Source: Agrobacterium larrymoorei (GTDB taxonomy: Bacteria; Pseudomonadota; Alphaproteobacteria; Rhizobiales; Rhizobiaceae). Taken from it: DNA of 64,000 nucleotides. Made by a program: the position numbers and the translations under genes. The notes under the pieces were generated by a model. It did not search any database. It was given only the letters and a program-made list of their open reading frames with translations, and was not told the origin of the DNA. Location: the NCBI RefSeq assembly GCF_030819275.1, contig NZ_JAUTBL010000002.1:808501-872500 (forward strand), read 5' to 3'. Shown piece by piece: positions 42,173 to 49,268 of the stretch. The first letter of the stretch is position 1. Every line of letters begins with the position of its first letter.

Positions 42173-42448
42173 ATGACCGAACGCTTGAATTCCAATGCTG
42201 CAACATTTGACGGCGCTTCATTCAGCCCCGCAAACGATTTCACCGTCCAGGCAGACATTCCGTCCGGCTCGAAGGCCAAGGTCGAGGTAGAGGGCCGGGT
42301 TGACGCCAACGCGCCATGGGTGTCGTTAGGAAACATTATCGCAAGTACCTCTCCGCCGATACTCCGCTTTGCCCGCTGCCCGTTCGCGCGGGTACGACTG
42401 CTGCGCAATGATGACCTGAAGCAGATTAAGGCATGGAGCAGCGAATGA
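42173..42448 (+). CDS. Small fibre-associated hypothetical protein
   Basis: The 91-residue beta-rich protein (NSNAATFDGASFSPANDFTV, KVEVEGRVDANAPWVSLGNI, ARCPFARVRLLRNDDLKQIK) is of a type common beside phage tailspikes. It overlaps the tailspike start (ATGA). Confidence 0.6.
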   Translation: MTERLNSNAATFDGASFSPANDFTVQADIPSGSKAKVEVEGRVDANAPWVSLGNIIASTSPPILRFARCPFARVRLLRNDDLKQIKAWSSE

Positions 42449-44229
42449 CATCGCCGTTTTCCCTTCCACTTGCCATCGCGCTGCAACCACAGTCGCTGAT
42501 GTTTCCACTCGCTATGGGCCGAGGGGTTAAATCTAGTGGGGTGAGGCCGTCGCTCCCGGCACCAGTTTATGGTCTCATCACGGCCACGGCTGACGGATCG
42601 ACCGGGCAGAAATACACACTCAATGCGTCTTGGACTGACGTGCAGTGGTATCGCATGGCTCCGGCTTCCCCTTATGCGCTTACGGCAATAGCGGGCGCTA
42701 CAGCGCTCAACTATGTCGCTCAGGCGGCGGATGAGTGGTATAGGCTTGCTGCACGCGGGAAGCTTAACGGCGTAGATGTGGCTGCCAAAGCTCTCCATGT
42801 AGTTTTGCCGCCGCCTATCATGCTCGAAAACTTCGAAAGCCTTTCCGGCTTCGTGGCGACTGCTGGCGCAGTTCTGACAATCGAGAATGCGGACGTTGCT
42901 AACGGATCTGGCAAACTGGTCGTCGAGGGAACCGGTGTGGCGAATACCGGCTTCACCAAGGCCGACATTGGAAGCTATGACCCCGCGAGTTGGGGAACCG
43001 TTGCCCAGTTCTTTGATGTGGGTTGGGGGCCGACTGAAAGCGCTACCATCGCGCTCAACTTTACACGCGGCTCCACCTCCTACCCTTCCGCCGTTTCCTA
43101 CCCGCTTTCCCCTCTCTTCCAGACGCCCGCGCCGTTGTTTTACGGTAAAATGTGGTCATCGCGCCATATCAGCGAATTCGGCGGGCTGGATGCAGTCGGA
43201 CCAGGCACGCTCGGCATTAAGCAGATTATGGCCGGTGCCAGCAGCAATCACTACTACGGCAAGAAATCAACAGATGCGCTCTTAGCTAAGGCTGGCGGCA
43301 GGCCTACAATCATCATCGGTTTTGATGATTGCTATGACACTCAGTACTCCATCGCCTTCCAGCGTATGAAGGCTCTGGGTATTGTTGCAGGGTGCGCCAT
43401 CGCCAAAGACTACATCGATCAGCCTGATCGGCTGACCACAGCAATGTATCAGGAGATGTATGATAATGGGTGGGATGCGTATCTCAACACGACTGACGAT
43501 GCGCCGCTGACCGGCAAAGGAAGCATTCAAGCCGCACTCGACAATCTCGAAGCAAACCGCCAGTTCTGCGTTTCGAAAGGATGGACAAGAGGCAATCGGT
43601 TCGGCGCAATACCTAACGGTAGCTATCAAAATGCGGCGACACGGCCAGCCACCACGATGACATCGACGGGAAACAACGTTGTCACGGTCGCTAGTGCCAC
43701 AAACATCGTCGTCGGCATGACGATGGCTGGCTACGGCATCCCTGCCGATCTCACAGTCCAAGACGTGTCGGGAACGACGATAACGCTAAGCGGCAATGTC
43801 CCCTCCATGAATAACCGGGGTGTTAACTTCGTCGATCTCAGAAGCCCGTTCTCTTACACAAAACTACCCCTTGCGATGAAAGCCGCAGGTCATCTGATGT
43901 ATCGCACGACACAGAACCGGGGCGGCTTCTTGACCCGTTTCGGGATCGGTGATCGCGGCGGTATTCTCACTCCCGGCAATGGATTATCGGGCATCACGCT
44001 CGATGCGATCAAAGCGATGATAGATTTGGCTATCCTACGGGGAGAGACAATAGAGCTTTACATTCATGGCATTAATTCGTCGGGCGGCGTCCATACCGAC
44101 GAAGCCAAGTGGAACGGCGCGTTGGAATACATTGCTTCGAAGCGGGATGCAGGCGTAGCCGATCCAATGACCAAAAGCCAGGTCTATGCGCGTGACGGCG
44201 GCGCTTCAGTGCCAAAGCTGGCCGCCTAA
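42445..44229 (+). CDS. Tailspike with polysaccharide deacetylase (NodB-like) domain
   Basis: The 594-residue protein has a virion-binding N terminus (about 1-100), a carbohydrate-binding-like beta domain (ENFESLSGFVATAGAVLTIE onward), and a NodB-homology domain from about 290 (RPTIIIGFDDCYDTQYSIAF) with the family's metal Asp-Asp motif (FDDCY). A beta insert lies at about 400-450. It should deacetylate host surface or capsular polysaccharide at adsorption. It is followed by a terminator. Confidence 0.82.
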   Translation: MTSPFSLPLAIALQPQSLMFPLAMGRGVKSSGVRPSLPAPVYGLITATADGSTGQKYTLNASWTDVQWYRMAPASPYALTAIAGATALNYVAQAADEWYRLAARGKLNGVDVAAKALHVVLPPPIMLENFESLSGFVATAGAVLTIENADVANGSGKLVVEGTGVANTGFTKADIGSYDPASWGTVAQFFDVGWGPTESATIALNFTRGSTSYPSAVSYPLSPLFQTPAPLFYGKMWSSRHISEFGGLDAVGPGTLGIKQIMAGASSNHYYGKKSTDALLAKAGGRPTIIIGFDDCYDTQYSIAFQRMKALGIVAGCAIAKDYIDQPDRLTTAMYQEMYDNGWDAYLNTTDDAPLTGKGSIQAALDNLEANRQFCVSKGWTRGNRFGAIPNGSYQNAATRPATTMTSTGNNVVTVASATNIVVGMTMAGYGIPADLTVQDVSGTTITLSGNVPSMNNRGVNFVDLRSPFSYTKLPLAMKAAGHLMYRTTQNRGGFLTRFGIGDRGGILTPGNGLSGITLDAIKAMIDLAILRGETIELYIHGINSSGGVHTDEAKWNGALEYIASKRDAGVADPMTKSQVYARDGGASVPKLAA

Positions 44230-44242
44230 TTCAAAGGAGTAT

Positions 44243-44264
44243 CCACCCGGTGAAAACCGGGTGG
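44243..44264 (+). terminator. Terminator after the tailspike gene
   Basis: CCACCCGG and CCGGGTGG form perfect 8-bp arms around TGAAAA, 13 bp after the tailspike stop. A strong T-run is missing. It separates the structural operon from the com operon. Confidence 0.65.
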
Positions 44265-44307
44265 CCGGGGTGTTCAACGCACCCCAGCAACGGGCCTAAG
44301 TTTGGCG

Positions 44308-44350
44308 ACCAGTCCCGTTAGACAGCACCTCACGATAACCGTCACACCCG
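44308..44350 (+). promoter_or_regulatory. Candidate promoter region of the com operon
   Basis: CCTCACGATAACCGTCAC (44327-44344) matches 14 of 18 bases of the block right after the late element at 25709 (CCTTACGATAGTCGTCGC). CAGAC/GACAG just upstream is the inverted form of CTGTC. A CGTTAGA heptamer overlaps at 44316. It lies about 55-90 bp before com. In Mu this promoter is activated by C; here Mor is the likely activator. Confidence 0.45.
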
Positions 44351-44397
44351 TACCCTGCAGGGCGGGTTTTCTGTGACTGAGTCGTGGACTTTTTGAC

Positions 44398-44583
44398 ATG
44401 AAAAACATTCGTTGTGGCTCCTGTTCAGCCCTTCTTTTTAGGGCTGGACAGGGAGCCATCGCTAACACTATCGAAATCAAGTGCCGCCGTTGCGGCACGA
44501 TGAACCACCTGAGGCCAGCAGAGCCCATCATTGACCGCCAGGAGCGGCCATTAGAGGAACTGCAAATTGGCCAAAAAGCCTGA
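44398..44583 (+). CDS. com: Com-family zinc-finger translational regulator
   Basis: The 61-residue protein matches Mu Com: MKNIRCGSCSALLF at the start and zinc ligands C6, C9, C29, C32 (IRCGSC ... IKCRRCG). Mu Com binds the mom mRNA and opens its start site. It is the first gene of a four-gene overlapping operon at the right end of the prophage, the com/mom position in Mu. Its presence is the best evidence that the genes behind it are DNA-modification genes. Confidence 0.87.
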   Translation: MKNIRCGSCSALLFRAGQGAIANTIEIKCRRCGTMNHLRPAEPIIDRQERPLEELQIGQKA

Positions 44584-44743
44584 ACTACCCGCCTTGCCTT
44601 CAAAAGCGCCCGCGCATAACGGGCACAAGTACAAACCGCAGTGGGGCGTCATTCTCGTCTGCGCCTCCGAAGCGGAACAAGCGTCGCTCTATGACGCGCT
44701 CAACTCTCTCCGGAACTGCAAAATCAAAGTGGTGGTGGCATGA
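44567..44743 (+). CDS. 58-residue conserved-looking protein between com and the ATPase-GNAT
   Basis: TTG start 44567 overlaps com by 17 bp and the stop overlaps the next ATG. The sequence has a basic Pro-rich start and a small beta-alpha-beta core (YKPQWGVILVCASEAEQASL, then NCKIKVVVA). Similar short proteins sit beside phage ParB or modification genes. As the gene directly behind com it may be the coupled Com target. Function is unknown. Confidence 0.6.
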   Translation: MAKKPELPALPSKAPAHNGHKYKPQWGVILVCASEAEQASLYDALNSLRNCKIKVVVA

Positions 44744-45861
44744 AAATTGACATCACCAACACCTGCCAGAACTTTGAAAGCTATCGTTCCGCAAGGGTGA
44801 AAAGCCTGTTCAACGTGGATGATGGAAGCCGGTTTGAAATGACGGCGGAGCTTCCGATCGAGGACACTGACTGGAGACTAGGGCTTGTCGTGGGGCCGTC
44901 TGGGTCTGGTAAAACCACGCTCGGCCGCCACATTTTCGGCAGGGACAAAACCGCCGCAATCGAATGGCCGATCGACCGGCCGATCATTGATGCGATCGAC
45001 CCGGAAGGTTCCTTCGATAATGCCACTGCCGCGCTATCGGCCGTTGGCTTGGGATCAGTGCCGAGTTGGCTACGGCCGCATTCGGTTCTCTCTAACGGTG
45101 AGCGTTTCCGGGCCGATCTTGCGCGCCTCATTTGCGAACGGCCGAGCGAAGTCGTCATTGACGAATTCACGTCGGTCGTTGACCGGCAAATCGCTCGCAT
45201 CGGTGCCCTCGCTTTCGGCAAAGCGTGGCGGCGAACTGGCGGTCGGGCTGCTCTCCTGTCCTGCCATTACGACATCATTGATTGGCTCGATCCCGATTGG
45301 ATTTTCGACACAGCGACAGGTGTTTTCACCGGGAGGTTAGATCGGCGACGTCCCTCGATCACAATGGAAATCCGCAAGACCGACTGGAGATGGTGGCGCT
45401 ATTTTGAACCGCATCACTATCTGAAACTCCCGCTGATGATTGCTGCCGATTGTTACGTTGCTTTCGTCAACGGGGAGCCGGTGGCACACCTCGCGGTGTC
45501 CACCCGGCCGGGCCTCGTAGAGGCTCGCGCCTGCCGCCTCGTCGTCATGCCAGAGTGGCAAGGGGCGGGTGTCGGGACGCGGTTTCTCAACGCGGTTTGC
45601 GCGGCATGGCGTAGAGGTGAAAACCGATATGAAAAGCCCATGCCGACGCTCTTCCACACTTCACATCCGGGCCTCGCCGCAGCACTGCGGCGCGACCCAC
45701 TTTGGACGCAGGTTTCCGGTGTTCTCTACGGCGGCCGAAAGGGCGCGACGGAGAAGGAACTCGGCCGTGGGAACTCGACGAAGTCGGGCTATGGCGGTCA
45801 CTTCCGCGCCGTCCAGGGTTTCAGATACATCGAAGGGGTAGAGGTGCGAGAATGCGCATAG
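44740..45861 (+). CDS. ABC-type ATPase fused to Mom-like GNAT domain
   Basis: The protein has 373 residues. ATPase part (1-195): Walker A VVGPSGSGKTTLGR near 50, ABC signature SNGERFRADLARL near 115, Walker B EVVIDEFTSVVD near 138, H-loop SCHYD near 173. No membrane segment or permease partner is present, so it is not a transporter. GNAT part (200-370): W-rich start TDWRWWRYFEPHHYLKLPLM, CoA loop MPEWQGAGVGTRFLN, and a TSHPGLAAALRRD and GGHFRAVQGFRYIEG end that recalls Mom. Mu Mom is a GNAT-fold enzyme that modifies adenine N6. I infer a DNA-base modification enzyme, with the ATPase acting as a DNA-scanning or energy module. Confidence 0.75.
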   Translation: MKIDITNTCQNFESYRSARVKSLFNVDDGSRFEMTAELPIEDTDWRLGLVVGPSGSGKTTLGRHIFGRDKTAAIEWPIDRPIIDAIDPEGSFDNATAALSAVGLGSVPSWLRPHSVLSNGERFRADLARLICERPSEVVIDEFTSVVDRQIARIGALAFGKAWRRTGGRAALLSCHYDIIDWLDPDWIFDTATGVFTGRLDRRRPSITMEIRKTDWRWWRYFEPHHYLKLPLMIAADCYVAFVNGEPVAHLAVSTRPGLVEARACRLVVMPEWQGAGVGTRFLNAVCAAWRRGENRYEKPMPTLFHTSHPGLAAALRRDPLWTQVSGVLYGGRKGATEKELGRGNSTKSGYGGHFRAVQGFRYIEGVEVRECA

Positions 45862-46406
45862 CGTTGATTGGACAGAAGTGGATCGGAGCGCAGGTTTTGG
45901 ACGCGATCGGCGGCGCTGCTGCGGTGCAGATCGTAGCAGCACCTGACAAGGAAGACAGACTAGCGGCGGCAGCGGAGAAGGCGGGCATTAAGACATTCAT
46001 CTATGGCGGGCGGGGATTGAATGATCTCGTTTTGCCAGAGCCCGTCGATATGCTGATCACGGCCGGTTCCTTCGCGTTTGTCCCGGAAAGCCTTCGGGCA
46101 AGCGCTAAGTGGTGTGTGGGCTATCATCCGTCACTCCTTCCCCTCTATAAGGGCAAGCGTGCGATCGAGGACGCGATCCAGGCAGGGGAAAGCGTGACAG
46201 GCGGATCAGTCTATCACTTGACCGGGGACATGGACGCTGGCGACATTGTGTTTCAGGATTGGTGCTTCATTCGCAAGGGCGATACACCAGCTGAAATCTG
46301 GCGACGGTGCCTCGCGCCGCTTGGTGTAGAATTGCTCGCCAGAACCGTTGACCATCTGGAGAGTTATGGTTTCGTACCCGCCACTGCGCAGGGCGAACTT
46401 GTCTAG
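45852..46406 (+). CDS. Formyltransferase-family protein in the modification operon
   Basis: The 184-residue protein has the N10-formyl-THF transferase fold: Rossmann start MRIALIGQKWIGAQVLDAIG, VGYHPSLLPLYKGKRAIEDA near 88-106, and TGGSVYHLTGDMDAGDIVF near 116-134. It is shorter than methionyl-tRNA formyltransferase and lacks its C-terminal tRNA domain. The N-x-H catalytic Asn is Gly (G-Y-H), while His and the loop Asp remain. It overlaps the ATPase-GNAT gene by 10 bp, so the two should act together; an N-formyl transfer in base modification is inferred. Confidence 0.75.
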   Translation: MRIALIGQKWIGAQVLDAIGGAAAVQIVAAPDKEDRLAAAAEKAGIKTFIYGGRGLNDLVLPEPVDMLITAGSFAFVPESLRASAKWCVGYHPSLLPLYKGKRAIEDAIQAGESVTGGSVYHLTGDMDAGDIVFQDWCFIRKGDTPAEIWRRCLAPLGVELLARTVDHLESYGFVPATAQGELV

Positions 46407-46433
46407 TCTTTAAAGAGCCTTAAATGTCACCTC

Positions 46434-46460
46434 AATGCGGGCTTAAAGGCCCGCATTTTT
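46434..46460 (+). terminator. Rho-independent terminator of the com operon
   Basis: AATGCGGGC and GCCCGCATT (9-bp perfect arms) enclose TTAAAG and are followed by TTT. It is 28 bp after the formyltransferase stop. Confidence 0.85.
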
Positions 46461-46472
46461 GTTGGACGTGAG

Positions 46473-46883
46473 ATGAGCCAAAATCTTGATGAACTGAGCA
46501 TGCAAATCCGCATCGCCATAATGGTGAGCCCGATGACGTTTCTACGAGCATTCGCGGGCACGGGTGTTCGTCGGCGGCGGCAGTCCATCGGTTCGTTAGA
46601 GATTGGCGAGCGCGTATCAAAGAACGTTAGCGCTATGTTCCGCTTCTACGAAAACGGGCGGCGTGTAGAGCGTGAGGAGTTGGCGGACTTTCTAGCCCAA
46701 CACCTGCTCGCTGTTCCAGACGCCACCGCTAAGCAGGTGACGGATAAGAGCCCGGATGTTCGTGGGGAAGCGATCGACGCGGTCGCCGTCGGCCTCATCA
46801 GGGCGCTGGAAGCAAATTGGACGATCAGTTACGAGCCGCCAACACCGGTGCTACCGGGCCAGGGCGTTAAGTTTCACGGGTAA
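46473..46883 (+). CDS. Hypothetical protein at the right end of the prophage
   Basis: The 136-residue protein is of no recognised family, with basic N-terminal part (AFAGTGVRRRRQSIGSLEIG) and helical centre. It lies after the com operon terminator and 100 bp before the right end. Genes at this position in transposable phages are often accessory. Two heptamer-type sites lie inside (46594 exact, 46625 variant). Confidence 0.6.
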   Translation: MSQNLDELSMQIRIAIMVSPMTFLRAFAGTGVRRRRQSIGSLEIGERVSKNVSAMFRFYENGRRVEREELADFLAQHLLAVPDATAKQVTDKSPDVRGEAIDAVAVGLIRALEANWTISYEPPTPVLPGQGVKFHG

Positions 46884-46936
46884 GAGCCGGGCTTGGTTTC
46901 TCGAAAGGCGCAATTCGTGCCGCTTTTCGTTTTGGC

Positions 46937-46952
46937 GTCCGAAAGCTAGCGC
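46937..46952 (-). other. Transposase end-binding site R2
   Basis: Read inward, GCGCTAGCTTTCGGAC matches R1 (GCGCAGCCTTCTGGAC) in 11 of 16 positions and lies exactly 22 bp inside it, the spacing of Mu R1-R2 and of L2-L3 here. A weaker third copy may lie at 46892-46911. Confidence 0.65.
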
Positions 46953-46958
46953 CGATTT

Positions 46959-46974
46959 GTCCAGAAGGCTGCGC
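46959..46974 (-). other. Transposase end-binding site R1
   Basis: Read inward from the right end, GCGCAGCCTTCTGGAC occupies positions 10-25, the same as L1 at the left. The flanking end bases TGT, GG and CCTTCTGGACA are shared with the left end. Confidence 0.78.
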
Positions 46975-46983
46975 CGCGCCACA

Positions 46984-46988
46984 TTTCC
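46984..46988. repeat. 5-bp target duplication, right copy (TTTCC)
   Basis: Direct repeat of 6835-6839, immediately outside the right terminus ACA. The empty site would read ...CCCGTCATTTCCAAAGATC..., between the metallophosphoesterase and cytochrome genes. Confidence 0.85.
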
Positions 46989-47074
46989 AAAGATCTGTAA
47001 GGCCTCGTATGGGAGCCGTTCTCACTGCTTGCAAAGGCTTAAAAGGAAACCGAAAAGTCCAAGTTTAGGTCGCT

Positions 47075-47093
47075 GATTTTCCTTTGGAAAATC
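47075..47093. promoter_or_regulatory. Perfect inverted repeat upstream of cytochrome c
   Basis: GATTTTCC and GGAAAATC flank TTT about 150 bp before the cytochrome gene. It may be a regulator site; no known factor is recognised. Confidence 0.4.
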
Positions 47094-47243
47094 ACCCGAA
47101 TGTGACTTCTTTTTGCCACGCGAAGCCTGCATCTTCATCTCTGTTCGACTCGGTGTGCCGCCCGGCACGCATGCGCGTGTCGTGGCAACGATGCGGTACG
47201 GCGAACAACCACCCTCCGGTGCCACCGGAACAAGGAGAGAGAC

Positions 47244-47675
47244 ATGAAATTCAAGACGATTGCCGCATCCATTCTCATAGGCTGTCTTTGCGCCGGAGCG
47301 GTTTCCGCTGCCGGCGAGGTTGAAAAGCGCGAAGGCTTGATGAAGCAGATCGGCGGCGCCATGGGTGCGCTCGGCGCGATCGCCAAAGGTGAAAAGCCCT
47401 ACGACGCCGAGGCCGTGAAGACCGCTGTCACCACCATCAGTACCAACGCCAAGGCGTTCCCGGATCAGTTCCCGGCTGGCTCCGAGGGAGGCGCTGCGTC
47501 GCCTGCCATCTGGCAGAACTTTGCGGACTTCAAGGCAAAGTCGGAAAAGCTCGGTGCGGATGCCGATGCAGTTCTCGCACAGCTGCCAACCGATCAGGCC
47601 AGCACGGGTGCTGCCCTGAAGACGCTCGGTGCCGATTGCAGCTCCTGCCATCAGGCCTATCGCGTGAAGAAGTAA
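47244..47675 (+). CDS. Cytochrome c' / c-556 family protein
   Basis: The 143-residue protein has a signal peptide (MKFKTIAASILIGCLCAGAV, cut near SAAGE), four-helix-bundle pattern and the haem site CSSCH (ADCSSCHQAYR) at the extreme C terminus, the class II cytochrome c layout. It is a periplasmic electron carrier or gas-binding protein. GGAGAG precedes the ATG. It is followed by a second cytochrome gene, likely a partner. Confidence 0.9.
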   Translation: MKFKTIAASILIGCLCAGAVSAAGEVEKREGLMKQIGGAMGALGAIAKGEKPYDAEAVKTAVTTISTNAKAFPDQFPAGSEGGAASPAIWQNFADFKAKSEKLGADADAVLAQLPTDQASTGAALKTLGADCSSCHQAYRVKK

Positions 47676-47750
47676 GACAGCCAGGACAAGCCCGTCGGTT
47701 CAGCGGCGGGCTATTCTTTTTATCATGTTTTATCGATAGCGGAGAGGCGG

Positions 47751-48668
47751 ATGGCGTCCATCTGGGCAAAGCTGGCAGGCGGGGTTGCGGTCGCAGGTCT
47801 TGCCGGTTTCGGCATTTTCATGTGGGTGACGGCACCTGAGCGCCAACCGCCAAGCCATTGGGCCAATCTGGGTGAGCCCGATCTTGCCAATGGCGAGACG
47901 CTGTTTTGGGCGGGCGGATGTGCAAGCTGTCATGCTGCCCCGAATGCCAGCGGCGATGCCTTGAAGACGCTGTCCGGTGGTCAGGCCTTGCCAAGCCCCT
48001 TCGGCACCTTCCACGTGCCCAATATTTCACCTGATCCGCAGCACGGCATCGGAAGCTGGACGGTGGCCGAGTTCGGCGACGCCATGACCCGAGGCGTGGG
48101 AAAGAATGGCGAACATCTCTATCCTTCCTTCCCCTATACGTCCTATGCGCGCATGACAGCGCAGGATATCAACGATCTCTTCGGCTACCTGAAGACGTTG
48201 CCTGCCAGCACCAATGACGCGCCGCCTCACGATTTGCCATTCCCGCTCGATATGCGACTGGCTCTCGGCGGCTGGAAGTTCCTTTATTTCGACAAGGGCG
48301 CGCCGCGCGTGCAGCTTGCCAATGCCGGCATGGATGTGGCGCGCGGCCAATATCTGGTGGAAGGCCCAGGCCATTGCGGCGAATGCCACACGCCACGCAC
48401 GGCGCTTGGCGGGCTGATCGCGGATAAGTGGCTGGCAGGCGGCCCAAACCCGGAAGGCGAGGGGACGATCCCCGACATCACGCCGGGTTCGCAAGCCATC
48501 GGCTCCTGGACCGTTGCCGATATAGCCAACTATCTCGAAACCGGTTTTACACCGGAGTTCGACAGCGTCGGTGGTTCGATGGTCAAGGTGCAGCAGAATA
48601 TGGCCAAGCTCTCCGCCGAAGATCGCAATGCAATCGCCGCTTATCTCAAGGCCGTTCCGGCGCGTTGA
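47751..48668 (+). CDS. Membrane-anchored di-haem c-type cytochrome
   Basis: The 305-residue protein has an N-terminal anchor (VAVAGLAGFGIFMWVTA) and two haem motifs, CASCH near residue 63 (ASCHAAPNASGDALKT) and CGECH near 209 (HCGECHTPRTALGG). It resembles cytochrome subunits of alcohol/gluconate-type dehydrogenases but with two instead of three haems, as in many rhizobial stand-alone versions. It probably works with the cytochrome c' upstream. Confidence 0.87.
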   Translation: MASIWAKLAGGVAVAGLAGFGIFMWVTAPERQPPSHWANLGEPDLANGETLFWAGGCASCHAAPNASGDALKTLSGGQALPSPFGTFHVPNISPDPQHGIGSWTVAEFGDAMTRGVGKNGEHLYPSFPYTSYARMTAQDINDLFGYLKTLPASTNDAPPHDLPFPLDMRLALGGWKFLYFDKGAPRVQLANAGMDVARGQYLVEGPGHCGECHTPRTALGGLIADKWLAGGPNPEGEGTIPDITPGSQAIGSWTVADIANYLETGFTPEFDSVGGSMVKVQQNMAKLSAEDRNAIAAYLKAVPAR

Positions 48669-48732
48669 CATCATGAAAGCGGGAGGCCACGCTTCCCGCA
48701 TTGACTCTCCACAACCGCTGACTGATAACAGA

Positions 48733-48918
48733 GGCGTGATGGTCTTTCCGGATATGCCGGAAAGTGAAAAGGGAATACGATAGGAGCTCTGCTCTCATTC
48801 GTGGCTGCCCCCGCAACTGTGAGCGGCGAGCCTGAAAACGAAATCCACTGATGCTGATTTTGGCATCGGGAAGGTGTTTTCAAGGCTGCGACCCGCGAGC
48901 CAGGAGACCTGCCATCGC
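48733..48918 (+). ncRNA. Cobalamin riboswitch controlling cbtBA
   Basis: The conserved core is clear: GAGGCGTGATGGT near 48731, GTGAAAAGGGAA, the B12 box region GCCCCCGCAACTGTGAGCGG (48807-48826), CCACTG, GGGAAGG, and the 3' GACCCGCGAGCCAGGAGACC block. It lies in the 406-bp gap before cbtB. Cobalamin binding should reduce expression of the cobalt transporter genes downstream. Confidence 0.92.
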
Positions 48919-49074
48919 GAAGTGTCGTCAATGCCGGCGGGGTGTCCGGAAGAGCACGGTTTTCGGGTTGGCGTCATCCGTCCGAAAAGCCCTGTTTGTC
49001 TTTCCCCGTGGTGAATGTTGAATGCGTGCGTCCTGCTGCTTGAGAGCGGTGCGCCGCTGAAAAAGAGGGTCACC

Positions 49075-49257
49075 ATGTCTATCCAACAGAACACGGCGTC
49101 GAGCGCCGTTTCCTCCACCACATCGAAACTCTTGCAGGCGCTGAGTGCTGTTGCACTTGGTTTGTTCATTGTCGGTTTCGTCGGCTTCTCGCATGTCGAG
49201 GCCATGCATAATGCGGCGCATGATACGCGCCACGCCAACGCTTTCCCCTGCCATTGA
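49075..49257 (+). CDS. cbtB: Cobalt transporter subunit CbtB
   Basis: The 60-residue protein has one TM (ALSAVALGLFIVGFVGF) and a C-terminal His-rich end (VEAMHNAAHDTRHANAFPCH), the CbtB signature. It is the first gene after a cobalamin riboswitch. CbtA and CbtB are predicted to bring in cobalt for B12 synthesis. Confidence 0.9.
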   Translation: MSIQQNTASSAVSSTTSKLLQALSAVALGLFIVGFVGFSHVEAMHNAAHDTRHANAFPCH

Positions 49258-49268
49258 GGGGACATAAG

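Larger units (their letters stand above)
6840..46983. mobile_element. Complete Mu-like transposable siphovirus-type prophage, 40,144 bp
   Basis: The prophage starts TGTAGGGGGG and ends ...CGCCACA, and is flanked by the direct repeat TTTCC. Read inward, the two ends align gap-free for 26 bp, sharing TGT, GG, and the 11-bp block CCTTCTGGACA at positions 16-26 from each end. Gene order is repressor / ner / parB-like / muA / muB / gam / gemA / mor / lysis / DUF3486-terminase-portal-MuF / protease / capsid / tail / fibre / com region. Tail genes (tube, frameshifted chaperone, 1215-residue tape measure, NlpC/P60, tip) indicate a siphovirus, as in B3, D3112 and RcapMu. Every expected module is present, so the element is probably functional apart from possible frame breaks in portal/MuF and the fibre. 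Confidence 0.95.

Noticed and set aside
44740..45330. ABC transporter ATPase for nutrient uptake
   Set aside because: No permease or binding-protein gene, no TM, C-terminal GNAT fusion, and the gene sits inside a com-led phage operon.
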